From: Eucommia ulmoides
Taxonomy: Eukaryota > Streptophyta > Magnoliopsida > Garryales > Eucommiaceae
NCBI GenBank assembly: GCA_016647705.1
Contig: CM028336.1
Coordinates: forward strand, 1,054,001-1,118,000
Length of the DNA stretch: 64,000 nt
Reading direction: 5' to 3'
The position numbers and the translations under genes were made by a program. The notes under the pieces were generated by a model. The model was not told where the DNA came from and did not search any database. It saw only the letters and a program-made list of their open reading frames with translations. Positions 25,222-38,275 of this stretch are shown here, one piece after another. How positions within the stretch are numbered: the first letter of the stretch is position 1; every line of letters starts with the position of its first letter.

Positions 25222-26458
25222 CAAATGGATAATACTTGACCTGTGCCAATCAATATTAAATGCTTAAAAAAATATTACGGGAAATAACGTACAATTGATT
25301 TAAATTATAGGGAACAAAGTGTCATTAATCTTAAAAAAAAAAATTATATAATCATAAGACAGTTTCCTCAAAAAAAAATTATTATTATAATAATAATAAA
25401 TTAAAAAATTGGCAAAAATACACGAGCTGTTTACGTAAATAGTGCTAAAAATTTGTCAAATTACGCAAATAGATCCCTTTTTATTTTTTTTTACTAAAAT
25501 AGGTCTAACCGGCCGTAATACGGCCGGTTTCTATAAAAAAAAAATTATGGTGAAACCGGCCTTGACAAGGCCGGTTTCACCAAATGGGGCTGCCACGCTA
25601 GCAGCCCCCCCCCCCCCCCCCGGCCCCATCAACCCCATGTCCCATCCCCATCCCCTTTATATATATATATATATATATATAATTTATGATTATTTTATTA
25701 TATATGTATATTTAAATTATGATAATTTGAAAGTTTATTTAATATTTAAAAATTAAATATAAATTATAATTATTTGGTAAATGTAATTAATTTTAAAAAA
25801 TATTAACAAAAATAATATTAAAAATTATCATTATACTGAAATTAAACACGTTTCCCATAAAAACGTAATTCATTTATGAAACCTAAGATTTTATGGACGA
25901 AAGTGCCCACAATAAAAAAAAAAATAGAAACTAAATTAAATAAAGGGATAAAAATATAATTAACACTTTTTAATTAAAAGCGAGTTTCAGGGATGAAAGT
26001 GTAAAAAAAATTGAAACTAAAATTAAATAAAAGGATAAAAATGTAATTAATATTTATAATTGAAACCGAAGTGAAAATATAATTAACACTTTGGACATGA
26101 TTAAAAAATAGGGGCAAAAATATAATTAAAATTGTTTAAGTAGAAACCCAAGTTTCAAGAAAAAAAAAATAAAATTAAATAATGGAGCGAAAAATGTAAC
26201 TTTTAAATATTGAACCCAATTTTTTTTTTATATAAATTGTGTTACTAAGAATACGTAATAAAACTTAAAAAAGTCAAAACGGACTAATGAATAACTTTTA
26301 AATAATCGTTAAAGTTGGTCGGTAGAGTTGTTTCGACGACGATATAATTTTTTTTTTAACTTTGAGTTAAGAAAAAATAGTTTATTCATGACCAAAATAA
26401 ATTCAATTTTTATTTGTACATAAATATACGTCAAATCTTCTATTCATGACACGTGTCC
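23656..26458. repeat. Tandem duplication (about 1.4 kb x 2) upstream of PP2C copy 2
   Basis: Second-copy counterpart of 5251-8048, with units at about 23656-25060 and 25077-26458. The poly-A, poly-C and (TA)n tracts differ in length from copy 1; the rest is nearly identical. Confidence 0.8.
25507..25580. repeat. Twin perfect palindromes around AACCGGCC, copy 2
   Basis: Same pair as at 7096-7169: 11-bp arms at 25507-25517 / 25519-25529 and 15-bp arms at 25550-25564 / 25566-25580, each with a single central A. Both are intact. Confidence 0.85.
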
Positions 26459-26796
26459 ACTCAGAACCGTCTTCCTGTACTCAAAATAGATCAAGTAAGA
26501 TTCAACAAAAATCTACTCTGCCACGTCGTTGCTTCTAGACTCTACACATGGACCTTCGCCTTCCCTCAGTCCCCACGATCTTCCGCCACGTGTTCCCTCA
26601 CCCAACATCCACCGTCCACGTCCGCCGTCACCAGTTAGTAGCCGTACTCATTTCGGTGCTGTTTTCGGAACTTGACCGCCGCATTTCTTCCAAGCACGTG
26701 GCGGAGATCGATCGGCGTTGGAATATTCAACGATCGCGATTTCAACCAGCCTTTTTATTTTGAATATTGTATCGCGGTGGGCTCAGCTTTCACGTG
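26448..26796 (+). promoter_or_regulatory. G-box/ABRE cluster upstream of PP2C copy 2
   Basis: GACACGTGTC at 26448-26457 and further CACGTG cores at 26587-26592, 26695-26700 and 26791-26796, in the same positions as in copy 1. Both PP2C copies therefore keep the same potential ABA/bZIP control. Confidence 0.6.
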
Positions 26797-29700
26797 ATGA
26801 TCGAAAACTTCAAGCATTCGTCGCCGTCAATGAGTGATTGCCGTCGAACGGCGTGTTCGAGTCCCGGTTCATTGACGGAAGTCATTGTCAACAAAGCGCA
26901 GTTTGTTCGCCGGAGAAGAATGGAGCTTCGTCAACGGAAATCGCCGTGTCAGATCAGATCCGAGATCGCCGACGAGGATTGTCGATCGCTATTTAAGAAG
27001 GTGATTCACGAGATTGATTCGAACGTCGAGGAATTTGAAGGTGATAAGTCGTCGGGAAATGACGCAGTTGTCGCCGGAACTTCGAAAGCGAAAAACGATG
27101 AAGTGATGGAGAATTCGCGGAGCAGAGCATGCTTGTCGCACGGATCTATGTCGGTGATCGGACGGAGAAGAGAAATGGAGGACGCGGTGACGGTGGAGCG
27201 AAGCTTTCTAACCGGAGACTCGGGAGAGTACGATTTCTTCGGCGTGTACGACGGTCACGGAGGGTCACGCGTTGCGCATGCTTGCCGTGATTGGTTGCAC
27301 CGGCTACTGGTTAAAGCGGTGGAAGAAGATGGAGGAGGAAAGGTGGACTGGACGAAGGTGATGAAGGCTAGTTTCCAAAAGATGGACGAGGAAATGAGCC
27401 GGCGTGGAGCTGCGGTGGCGACGGTGGGTTCTACCGCCGTGGTGGCGGTTGTGGGGGAGGAGGAGTTGGTGGTTGCCAACTGTGGGGACTCGAGGGCTGT
27501 GTTGTCACGCGCCGGTCAAGCCGTGGCGTTATCCAACGATCATAAGGTAAAATCAATGTCCCATTATTCATTTTTTTTCCAAGTTATTTACATGATTTTT
27601 AATCTTAATTATAAATATTTATAATTTTTTTTTTTTACTTTTTTTTTTAGAACAAAAACGGTAATACAGTAAAATCGAATAATGATTTTATGATATCAAA
27701 CAACTTTACTTGTTGATTCAATATACATTTTTGGTCTTAAATTATAATTTTTTAGAATAAAATGTGAGTTTCTTCCTAGAGAAATTGTTTGATTTTGAGC
27801 CAATTTCACTAGAAAACAAAACTAAAATTGTTAAGAATATGTCAAACTCAAAAATCAAAATTTTGAGTTTTTTAAGAAACGGATTTAAAATCGAACCATT
27901 AAATTTTATGTAAAATTAAAGGTTTTTTAATCTTATTTTATATATAAACAAATCAACTCAATTAACTCTTAGAAAAAAGTAATATATATAGTAAATATAT
28001 ATCTAAAATACCCGGTTATGTGGAGGTTTTTTATATATAAACAAATCAACCCAATTAATCCTTAGAAAAAAAGTAATATATATAGTAAAAATATATCTAA
28101 AATACCTGGTTATGTGGTTCGGTTTGTTACCATCCCACAATCAAAATTAAAACCGCTTCGGTTTTCAATTCTGAAATTAAAATCGTAACCAAAACCATTT
28201 AATTGGTTTTAAAATTGAACCGGTTTAGGGAGTGCAATAGAGAATCTGAGATCCGATGCGAACAATCAGTCGAAAGAGCAAAGCTTAGAGCCTTGACTTT
28301 CTAAATGATGAGTCAAACGCACTCACTCTAATGGCGTACCTTTTGCATGATCGGTCAGCGAGAAAATGGGAACAACGACTTTTAGTTTAGTTTAGTTATT
28401 ATCTGTTTGAGTTAAATTGTCATCCCTATTTCTTCCTCTAGACAAGAGTAGAAGGTGGTAGAAGGTGGTGGGCGATCGGTTAGAATAAAGTAAAAATTTT
28501 AAAATGAAATAAAACTAAAGTAGGAGGGGATGAAAAGACAATTAACCCCTGTTGATTTTATATTGTTCTCTTGACATTCAATCTTTGGAAAGCCTGATAG
28601 GTCTGATGAGTTGGGAAGAATTGAAGCCTGTGGTGGAAGGGTGTTAAATTGGAATGGGCAAAGAGTATTGGGTGTTCTTGCTACTTCAAGATCTATAGGT
28701 ATGTCTTACAAATTACTATCTTCTTTAATTCTTTACTTCTTTCTTTCAATACAAAACCATATTGTTGACTAATCCAACGATTACAGTAAAAACACAATCG
28801 AACCTAATGTCTGGGAGGTTCCAATTTAGTAATTCATTTCATTTATACAATGGTCTGAAAACTCTATGGTTTACACGGATGATTTGACTGCAAGAAAATA
28901 ATGAGAAACATAGAAAGCGTCGTCCTAGGCGGAAGCCACCATAGCAATTGTTCTGGGTTCCAATTCAATATGGGTATCAATAGTTTTAGGCTATAGTTTT
29001 TGGTTGTGCAAAACATATGGTTTATTGAATTTACCTATTGTCGGAATAATACTAATTTTAAAATCACGACGGGCACTCAACTACATATGGTTGGACCTGG
29101 TTAAATGTCCTTTTAAGTTCAGTGGTTAACTTTGCCAACGGGTTAGTGGTCAAACAAAATTAGACAATGTATCATGCATAGTGTTTGGCTAAGTTATGGT
29201 GAAATATATTGAGATTAGGTGAAAGGGTATGTTAATGCACAACGGTTCTGGCCATGCAAGGTCTCGAGAGGGTCAAATGTATGTGTTCTTACCCTTTGTA
29301 TGCAAAGATAATATTTTCGAGATTTGAACGCATGACCTCTCAGCCTACCATTGCTCCAAGGCTTACATTTCATATTTAAATTTTGTGTCAACCATATTTT
29401 TTTTATTAATTCACAGATATTGTCCAACACAATCAGACAATGTATCGTGCATAGTGTTTGGCTAAGTTATGGTGAAATATATTGAGATTAGGTGAAAGGG
29501 TATGTTAATGCACAACGGTTCTGGCCATGCAAGGTCTCGAGAGTGTCAAATATATGTGTTCTTACCCTTTGTATGCAAAGATAATATTTTTGAGATTTGA
29601 ACGCATGACCTCTCAGCCTACCATTGCTCCAAGGCTTACGTTTCATATTTAAATATTGTGTCAATCGAATTTTTTTATTAATTCACAGATATTGTCTAAC

Positions 29701-30563
29701 ACAATCAGGCAGGGTGTCGAGTACAATTTTTGACCGATTTAACCGTTTGTTGGAAGCAAAATCAGGCAAGTTGTTATGCATGATGTTGACTAATCAAGCA
29801 GCTATTGTAAAGTACGATCAGATAAAGTGTCAAAATAAAAATTACGTAAGATGCTAAAGTCATTAAGCCTGATTGAACGGTTATTATGAAAGCACAATCA
29901 TACAAAGTGTCAAAGCACAGATTTAGTTGAGATGTTAAAGTTGTTAAGCCAAATGCTTGACTAATTGCACGGTTATTGTAACACATAATCAATTGGTCAG
30001 GGTGGAACTAATAAGGACCCAGAGGGATTGGATCGAGCCTCCCTCAACGTTTTGAAATTTTTTGTTACAATCCCTATATTTTTAGAAATAATCAATTAAA
30101 ATCCTTTAAACTCCGCCGTCGAACAAGGTATCAAATACAAATTTAGTCGAAATGTTAAAGGAAGCAGTTTATTCAATCGTTCATCTAAAATAGAAATCTT
30201 TGTAAATTTCTCCTCGTTACAAGGTTTGGTTGGATTGTAGGAGATCAATACCTTAAACCGTTCGTGATATCAGAACCAGAAGTCACAGTAAACAAAAGAA
30301 TTGGCGCTGACGAATTTCTTATACTAGCGACCGATGGATTATGGGATGTTATAACCAATGATGTGGCATGCCGCGTCACGAGGAGGTGCTTAAATGGACA
30401 AACAAAGAGGAAATATCAAGGGACTGTACTTGAAAGAACGGGTGAGTTTAATCGGGCTTCAACAGCAGCAACGGTGTTAACGGAGTTAGCCATGGCTCGA
30501 GGGAGCAAAGATAACATTAGTGTCATAGTAGTAGAGTTAACAAAACCAATGTCAAATATGTAG
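26797..30563 (+). CDS. Protein phosphatase 2C, clade A-like, copy 2
   Basis: Exons 26797-27546, 28593-28698 and 30241-30563 give 392 aa, the same exon lengths as copy 1. All PP2C motifs are present: [82 protein letters not shown]. Exon 1 is almost identical to copy 1 up to about 27290, then differences build up. Exon 3 differs at about 20 of 323 nt, including changes near [10 protein letters not shown] and [10 protein letters not shown]. Introns are longer than in copy 1. Intron 1 holds a mitochondrial rRNA fragment and an internal repeat of about 90 bp (27940-28110). Intron 2 holds a 273-bp tandem duplication. Likely a working enzyme in the same pathway as copy 1. Confidence 0.9.
28226..28379 (+). 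pseudogene. rrn26: NUMT: fragment of mitochondrial 26S rRNA inside PP2C intron 1
   Basis: About 154 bp resembling plant mitochondrial large-subunit rRNA, with hallmark pieces gagatccgatgcgaacaatc, agcttagagccttgactttc and ggcgtaccttttgcatgat. It interrupts sequence that is continuous at the matching place in PP2C copy 1 (about 9665-9690), so it most likely entered copy 2 alone. It is spliced out with the intron. The rRNA match is from recognition, not a search. Confidence 0.75.
29163..29708. repeat. 273-bp tandem duplication in PP2C copy 2 intron 2
   Basis: The segment beginning gacaatgtatcatgcatagt at 29163 repeats from 29436 with few changes. Copy 1 has a single version (about 10450-10720), so the duplication followed the 18.5-kb event. 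Confidence 0.8.
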
Positions 30564-32221
30564 CATGAATGTTGGTTTAGTACCAAACGACATGGTATGT
30601 GGTGTTCTTTGTTATTAATCTTCTTGGTTTTTCCCCTCAATTTTGGGGCTAATTTTGTAAAAATGAGCTATGTTTCTTCTTTTCCTTTTTAATAAAAATG
30701 GGAAAAGAGTTGGGTACAGCGGATGTTGATTTTTCTTCCAAACAATTTGATAATTCAATTTCATCTATTCATTATCGTCAAATCAATCTCACCCAACGTT
30801 TTAAATGAAAAAAATATATAAAAATCGTCTTCATTTATTAATAAATTAAGAGGATTATATATGACTCAAAGACAGATGAAGATACATTGATATAAAAAAA
30901 CTCACTCGTAATTAACATAGGCATTTAGGCGTAAACGGATCGGATCGGATAAGAATTTTGATCTGTAATAGATAGACCCATTGTATTATCTGGACCGAAA
31001 CATGACAAACCCACTTGAGTAATAGTTTCGGCAGTCTTCTGAGCAAGACTTACTGCCCCATAAGGAGACCCATATTTTGGTATATTCAAACTCACAGTAT
31101 CAAAGGCCAAGGAACAAATAGGTCAGTCCAACCTAAACCACTCCCCTACATTTGTGGAGATGAGCCAAAGTGATTGTAACGGCCCATAATTAATGAGGAC
31201 CATTACAGAGATCTCCCCTAAGATCATGAGAATATTGATTATCATTCAAGCTGTTAGGAGTGTATCAAGGAATTGGCGACCTCTCCAAAGTAACGGCAAC
31301 ATATCTATGAACCTATAAAAAAGGTAGATATCACTGGCAATATTTACGATTCAATCTATGTACAACTTTCTTCATATACCAGATTATTTATTCTCATGCC
31401 GGAGGTTCTTTAACCGGCACAACACCGGTGTCCCTCATTAGAACTCACGGTTTTGTAGGTAACAGGAAGAAGGTGAAGAGATTTCTGGTACGTGTGAAAC
31501 TGTTACACGTGTCGAAATTTTTTTCGCAACATCATACATGAATAAATAATAAAAGATATTCATAAGACTGTTTCTTCAGTTAATTTCGAAATAATTATAT
31601 TGTTCAGAACTCTATTTGGAAGTAATTTTTGTTTTGAACATATATACACGTATCTTAATGAACACACAAAAATGCTATTGATACTTCACAAGTATCCACT
31701 TGTAGTCTAATTATACTATTCGTCTAAGAGAAAAATAGTAAAAGTAATTTGTAACTGGATATTTTTGGAGTGTTGATTACAATTCTTTTATTAGATTTAG
31801 GGCATGTTTGATAACCATTTAAAAATTAAATGCTGAAAATTTAAGTACTTATAGTACTTAAATTTTAAATATTGAAAACATCTGAAGGTTATTTGATAAA
31901 ATTGTGTTGAAAATTTAAGTAATGATTTTTTTTTTTATAAGTACAAAATTTATATACTAAAAATTGTTTAATTTACATAACTACATTTGATTCAGGAGAA
32001 AAAAAAATTGAAACCAAAACAATAAAATCAAGCTGTCATTTTTTTTAAAAAAAATTGTATTAAAATTAAAAGTAAAAATTAACCCAAAAATATATAATAT
32101 TATGTATTTTTTATGCAGTTTGATTGCTTAAATTAAATTATAACAATAATTTAAATATAAAATAAAATTAAAACTCTAAAATAATCCAAAGTTAATCCAA
32201 TTCTCATTAAACCTAACCCTA
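30564..32221. other. Intergenic, 3' of PP2C copy 2, with LTR-like remnant
   Basis: Counterpart of 11570-13176. The LTR-like stretch is at about 31176-31530. An extra run at about 31645-31700 (acacgtatcttaatgaac...) is absent from copy 1. A stretch of about 550 bp present in copy 1 (13176-13728) is missing here, probably by deletion between cctaa-type microhomologies. Confidence 0.45.
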
Positions 32222-33460
32222 ATTGAAATATGTACTTTTACCAAAATACTACGATATGAACATTCACAAAAATACATTAATAAGAACATTCACATAAGCA
32301 AAATTATCAAATATGAACAATCACAATTAATAAACCAAACTCCACTAAAATCACAACCACCGCAACACCAAAATCAAATAATGAACATTTAACAAAAAAA
32401 CAAAACCTAACGAACCAAAAAATAATCACTGTCATTGGTGAACTCTAGAGGCCAGTGGTAACGGCGGTGGCGAAACGGCATGGGTAGAGCCAAAAAACAT
32501 TCACATGAACAAAAATTCCACATAAAATCAACAAAAAAATCACATGAACGTGAACACTAAACATGTTCATTTTGATTTGAACATTCACACTAAACAGATT
32601 TATTTTGATATGAACATTCATATATACCAAAAACCTCACACAAATCACAGAGGTGAACATTCAGCTAGTCTGGAAATTCCCAAATCTGAAAAATCTCACC
32701 GCTTCATCGTCGCCGCCTAGTCGGATGAACAATTTCGATTGCCACCGACGAACCAATCAGCAATGGCATTCGCCACCGTCGATTTCTGCCATTATCCATG
32801 GCCAAGCGGTGGAGAACGGAGGTGTTAACGGTATAGTCTTCGTCACCTTTTCAATTTTCGATCTAGATCTGAAATTTTTTGACAGATTCAGAAAACCTAG
32901 AGGAGAGAAAGAGGTCCGATTTCAAGCGAACGGCGGTATCTCATGCAGGTAGTGGTGAACGACAATAGTTAACGATATCGTCTTCATTGTTTTGTTCAAT
33001 TTTCGATGGGAGAAGCTTGCGAGCACGACGGCGATGGGAGTTGGCCTCCGACCTGAACAATCGCTAGAGTTAGAGAGAGACAGAGCACTATACGATTTCA
33101 AGTGGACGGCAGTATCTCGTGGAGGCGGTGGTCAATGGCGGTAGTTAACGATATCACCTTCATTGTTTTGTTCAATTTCCGATGGGAGAAGCTTGCGAAC
33201 ACGACAGCGATGGGAGATGGCGTCCGACCTGAACAATCGCTAGAGTTAGAGAGAGAGAGGGCTATGAGATAGAAATGAGGAGGAGATGAGGGTTAGGGTT
33301 TTATAAGGGATATAATCGTCCATTTTATTTTATTTTTTGAAATGGACTTTTCTCTAATAATGTTTAGAAAGGGGTTTAAAAAATAATCTTTTTCCAAAAC
33401 AGATTAAATGAGAAGAGAGAAAACTGAAGATTGCCTAGACAATAAAAAAACCTTTTTTTT
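32222..33460. repeat. Repeat 'E', right-hand portion, spanning the duplication end point
   Basis: Matches in inverted orientation 55037-56200, most clearly at 33290-33460 (agagaaaagtcc, aatggacgatta and caataaaaaa read in complement). It is rich in gaacattcac motifs at 32255-32640. A GC-richer part (32690-33290) contains a roughly 180-bp tandem duplication (gatgggagaagcttgcga at about 33005 and 33181). Short ORFs here look like repeat by-products. Confidence 0.6.
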
Positions 33461-33496
33461 TTAGCTTTCTTTTTTATTGTAAAATGAAAATAATTA

Positions 33497-33966
33497 GGTC
33501 GTATTTGATAACTGCTTAAATTTTAAGTGCTAAAATTTTAAGTATTGAAATTATAAGTGCTGAATATATCAATACTTTTAACTTCAACAAAAATATTTTT
33601 TTTTACAAATTTTTATTTTTAAAAAATTTTTTACAACTTTATTTTTCTAAAATATTCTCTCTCTATAACTTTCTCTCTATTTTCTCTCACTTTAATATTT
33701 TCTTCATTTATAATTTTTTTCATATAACTTTTTTTTTGAGATTTTTCAATATTGGTGTAAAATGTTGATTGTGATAATTAAATATTTTATGGCAGTAAGT
33801 AATAAATGTTAAAAAATTAAGTGAATCATACTTCACTTAAAATTTTGAACAAATTTTAAGTAATGCTCATTTAAGTGAATGTTTAATTGTGTTATCAAAC
33901 ACATTTAATTTGATAAATACTTAACATATTCAATTTAAGTATTTAATTGCATTATCAAACGGAGTC
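33497..33966. mobile_element. Tourist-like MITE (470 bp)
   Basis: Ends ggtcgtatttgataactgc and the complement of gactccgtttgataatgc, with the direct flank TTA on both sides (33494-33496 and 33967-33969). No coding capacity. A related left end occurs at about 12750 and 31800. Confidence 0.65.
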
Positions 33967-33969
33967 TTA

Positions 33970-34434
33970 GTGAATGTAAAGTACAACCGGGAGTCTTAAT
34001 ATATTCAATTTAAGTATTTAATTGCATTAATAATTGTTTAGTCTTAATTTAACAAATTTAACATCTATTGAGTCTAGAATTGACCAAGATTTATAAAATG
34101 TGTTTTTAAGATTAATTTGAGGAGAATGGATCGACCAGATAGGATTATAGAAAATTTTGAAGGGAGAAATTTCATGGCTGAAAATGTCATACCCCTCCTT
34201 CTATAGCAATAGCACTCGAGTTAAGTGATCTTTTATCTGCTTTAATTTGAATATATGTATTTTATATTTATTTATTTTTATTTATATTTATAAATTTAAA
34301 AATAGATATAGTGTTTTTAATCACGTGAAATTCTTAGTATATTCTTAATTATAAGGAGTTTTCATGTGTAATCTCATATTACGATTAGCATAAATGTTTT
34401 TACTTTATTATGATTTAAGTAATAAAATATGAAT
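33970..34434. other. Intergenic, AT-rich, no gene seen
   Basis: Low-complexity AT-rich sequence with no recognisable feature, ending in the 5-bp target TGAAT (34430-34434) of the solo LTR. Confidence 0.5.
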
Positions 34435-35374
34435 TGTTTTTGCAGAAAATAAGTAAAGAACGAGTTTACCAATATTTCTTGGGATGAGTCGCGGACTAGG
34501 TCGCTCTCTTTAAGACGTTTCGCGGCTCTGCCCAAGAACGTGCAAGCAGTGTATTAGCCCCGTCGTCCCCAAGATAAAACAGCCCAGAATTCTCCTCTGT
34601 CTAGGACGTTCTTTGCACTGTAGAAGTCCCGAATACCAAACACCCCCACACACTGTTCGCAAAACGAACAAACTGCTCGGAAACCAAAATCGGACTGACA
34701 AAACAGTACTGGAACAAATCGGAACAATTCCGGAAGATCAAACCAAAAATTGTTTCGGAACAGAAACGAAAACAGAAGCAGAAACAGAAAAAAAAAATCC
34801 GGAACAGAAACAGAAACAGCAGATCAGGAACAGAAACAGTGCAGGAACAAAAATGAGGAACAGTGCACTGTTTTTTTTTTTTGTACTTCAACTGAAAAAA
34901 AAACTTCAATTTATAGGAAAAAAAAAATTTGTTTTGAAACCGAAAATAATAAATGAAAAAAAAACGTTTACATATTATTTAATTTAAAACGTTTTGATTT
35001 CAAAACGTTTTTTTTCTATTTATTTTAACGGTTTTCAAAAAGTTTTAATATATATAATTTTTATTTAATTAAACTGTTTTTTTAAATAAATTTTTTTCTA
35101 AAAAATAAATAAGTGCCACCTCATCACAGGCTCGGCCGGACGGCGGCGGCAGCACGCGCGTGTGGTAAACCGATAGGGATGTAACTCCTCTCCCCTCCAC
35201 AAAATGTGGGTACCCCTTGGGGCACACCCCAAGTGTCTCACATACCCCTAGATATCCACTTTAATTTTTCCTCTCCCAACCAATGTGGGACAAAAGGTTT
35301 TGAGGAAAAAACCAATTTGACACATTTGGCACTTTCTATTCTAAAAATTAAATTAAAATTCATTTGTTTCAACA
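34435..35374 (-). mobile_element. Solo LTR (940 bp) with TGAAT target duplication
   Basis: Begins TGTTTTTGCAG and ends TTTCAACA on the plus strand, so both strands read TG...CA. It is flanked by TGAAT at 34430-34434 and 35375-35379. On the minus strand it has an upstream tgtcccacattgg motif, a tataaattgaag TATA-like box (complement of about 34905-34916) and a transcribed-type region ending near ctgcaaaaaca. No internal retrotransposon sequence is present, hence a solo LTR left by recombination. Superfamily (Copia or Gypsy) not decided. Confidence 0.85.
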
Positions 35375-38275
35375 TGAATCGTTAAACTTAAAGTGTGATC
35401 TAGGATAAATAATGAATTATTTATTATATAGATAAAAAGGGAATGTTCATCTTATTTTCAACAAAGATGATATCCAAACATGATATAGAAATATATAGTC
35501 CATATCACCTTACGTATTTTATTTATTTATTTATTTGATTTCACAGTAAGATGTGTTTAAATCAGTTTACACATACTTCAACTAATAATTTTTCTTAACA
35601 GTTTTAAAGGTGCATTATTTCACAATAATCTGATACATAATTAAATTAAAATTTAATTTCTGAAATGTTCTCATCTGGACTATTTAATTATTCTTATAAT
35701 TTTATTTTTTTAATTTTGCGATAAAGTGTGTACAGGTCAGCTTACTGCTTGTGTGTACCTCGACTAATCACCTTATCAGGTGATCTAAAGAGTGCACTCT
35801 CTTACATTAACCTGGTACATTCAGGATTAAATCCAAAATTTAATTCTCAGAGTAATCTACAGAAAAATCGAACCCTACTTGGCAAAAAAATATAACACAT
35901 TTTCTTACCAACTGGATTAACACCCCATTGGATCTATCCTGATTATTTATGGTGTATTGTCTAGTTATATAATATGATGAGAATAATTTTTTTTTTTTTA
36001 TATATTATTTTAAATAAATAATAATATAATATTTTTTTTTTTAAAAAACATGGGCTTTTTGTCACATCATTGTGAGGCCTACACAGAACCATAATAAAGC
36101 ACCCACTTTTATTTAAATTTAAATATTGTCTACCTCACAACTCATATTTATTTCCCTTTTTTATTTCTTTATTTCTTTTTTTTCTTTTTTTCTTTTTAGC
36201 CTCCAAAGCTACAATTCAACACAAAAAATTAATGTAAAATTGCTGAAAAAATCCACACTTTATTTATTTTAATAAAGAATTATTCTCCAAAAATATGATG
36301 ATGACAAAATCTTAGGATCTGTTTGGTTAGATAGAAAAATTGAAGAAAAATAGTTGGAAAAAATACATATTTTTTATTATTATTAGGTAAGAAGTGAAAA
36401 TTGAAAGGCGGAAAAAAATATGTAAAATAATATTTCTCATATTAAATTCACTTTTATATTAAATATTGCACTTTGATCTCAATACTATACTAAAAAGTAT
36501 TCTTTTTATATTTTTCTATTAACTATAATTAAAAAAAAAAAGATTTTTAAAAATTAATAAAATATAGGGCTAATTACTTGTATGTCCTACTATGCGCTAC
36601 ACGCCAATGGTAGATCTAGAAAATTGATTGGGAGGTAAAAAAAAAAAAATCTATGTGAAATTTTGAGCGTTTTTAATTAGTTTTTATAAAAATATAAGAG
36701 TTAAAAAATAAAAATAAAATTGAGGGGACTTGAGTTCTCTCTCGGCCTAACTATACACCGGCATCTTCCACTTTGTGACAATTTTTTTTTTTTACTAATT
36801 AATTATAATTTTTAATTCTAATTGATCACATAATTATAAATTAATTTTAAAAAATGATACAATACAATTATAAACAGTGTAAAGAGGTGTCTTGTTCCAA
36901 AATATATCTATCTTTTTATTTTAATTTTTAATATTTTTGAACCAAACAATATTTAAGTGGATATTTTAAGAAATAATTTTAATTAATTTCTAAATAATTT
37001 TTTACAAATAAATATACAACATTCATGTTCTCACAAAATAAAACATTAATATATATATCAAAATTTAAGATTGAGTCTCATAAATAATTGGGTCATAAAA
37101 TACTTTAAAAAAAATTATACAATTGTCTTTCATATGAAAAAAAAACGACTGGATAAACGTGCACATGTAACACAGACTTACAAAAGAGACAGAGAGCTAA
37201 AAAAAAATTAAATCAAGACAAATAACTTTTGACCTTAAACTTTCCGAAGTAAAAATTATAAAGGTGGTGTAAAAACGTGATAACAACAATTAAGTCTTTG
37301 TCCCGCTTATATAGGGTCAGGTACATGAATCCGTTTATGCCAAAGAGACCGATCAAGGGTCATCCCTTCTGTCAGATTTAATTTCATCAAATCAGCTCTA
37401 ATAGTCTCGTCACAAGTCTTCTTAGATCTATCTCTCCCTCTAATAACTCCTTGCACTTGAACTAAATCATATTTTCTCACTAGTATTTCAATGATTTTTC
37501 TATGAACACACCAATACCACCGTAAATAATATTTTCTAATATTCTCTTCAATGGGTGTAAAAACGTGATCTTATTCTAAAAATATTTTTTTGTTTTTTTT
37601 AAAAAAAAATTCTCATCCAAACAATTCCTAATTCCTCTTCTTTCTTTATCTTTTAAATAATGGTATGTTGTTCCCTTCTCGTTGGACAAGGGCCAAAGGT
37701 GGAATATAATAAAGTAGGTAAAGCGTCTACCATATGAAGGGATTCACGTGGCTTGCTTTCCTGCTTGACACCAACACCAAATATATTACATGTAATAAAC
37801 GTGGCGTTGATAGCTTACCAAATTTTGAGGCTCCATAGTTGTTTAAATGTATGTCCAAGTCAGTTTACGTACACTTTGACTAATTATTTTTATAGATATT
37901 TTTTTTTATATTGATCTGATTCATTTAGAACTTTAATCTTGAAGTGTTCTCCAAAAAGATCGAATTTTAGTTGACAGAAAAAATGAGTATCTGCTCTTAG
38001 TAGCTAAACTGACCTTCTTGAATGTGTCTTAATCATTTAACGTAATTTTATTAGAAAATAAATAAATAAATCATTCGGGATTTGATTTGGACCAATCTTA
38101 ATCTAAGTAACAATGTGTTGCTTATAGTTTACCGACAAAATTTTATCGCATAAATAATTAGTATATATCTCGATGTTTTGTGAGAAAAACGCCTGAAATT
38201 AATAAAAGTAAGGAGATTTGAGATATTAGGAATACTTCATTCTATAATAAGATTATTAATCACTACACATATTTA
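35375..38275. other. Intergenic, AT-rich, fragments of old repeats
   Basis: No gene seen. Inverted ends ggatctgtttggttag (36315) and the complement of ggaattgtttggatgag (37628) may mark another Tourist-like element of about 1.3 kb, with the LINE-like fragment nested inside. The rest is low-complexity AT-rich DNA. Confidence 0.4.
37290..37560 (-). mobile_element. RTE-type LINE 3' fragment (remnant)
   Basis: Contains the motif gtctttgtcccgcttatata, then gggtcaggtacatgaatcc, with downstream blocks (cttcttagatctatctctcc, gaacacaccaataccaccg) like the 3' part of plant RTE non-LTR retrotransposons read on the minus strand. No ORF survives. Family assigned from memory of typical sequences. Confidence 0.5.

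Larger units (their letters stand above)
13778..32274. repeat. Complete 18.5-kb tandem duplication unit (copy 2)
   Basis: Copy 1 (1-13777) and copy 2 (18430-32274) are collinear across the plus-strand kinase, PP2C and flanking repeats, with an offset of about 18.4-19.0 kb that shifts at indels. Both end at the same aaaaata (13771-13777 and 32268-32274), after which they differ. In copy 1 the next sequence is the 3' end of the minus-strand kinase, which is therefore the left end of copy 2. Copy 1 should extend left of the window to another such kinase. Confidence 0.85.
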
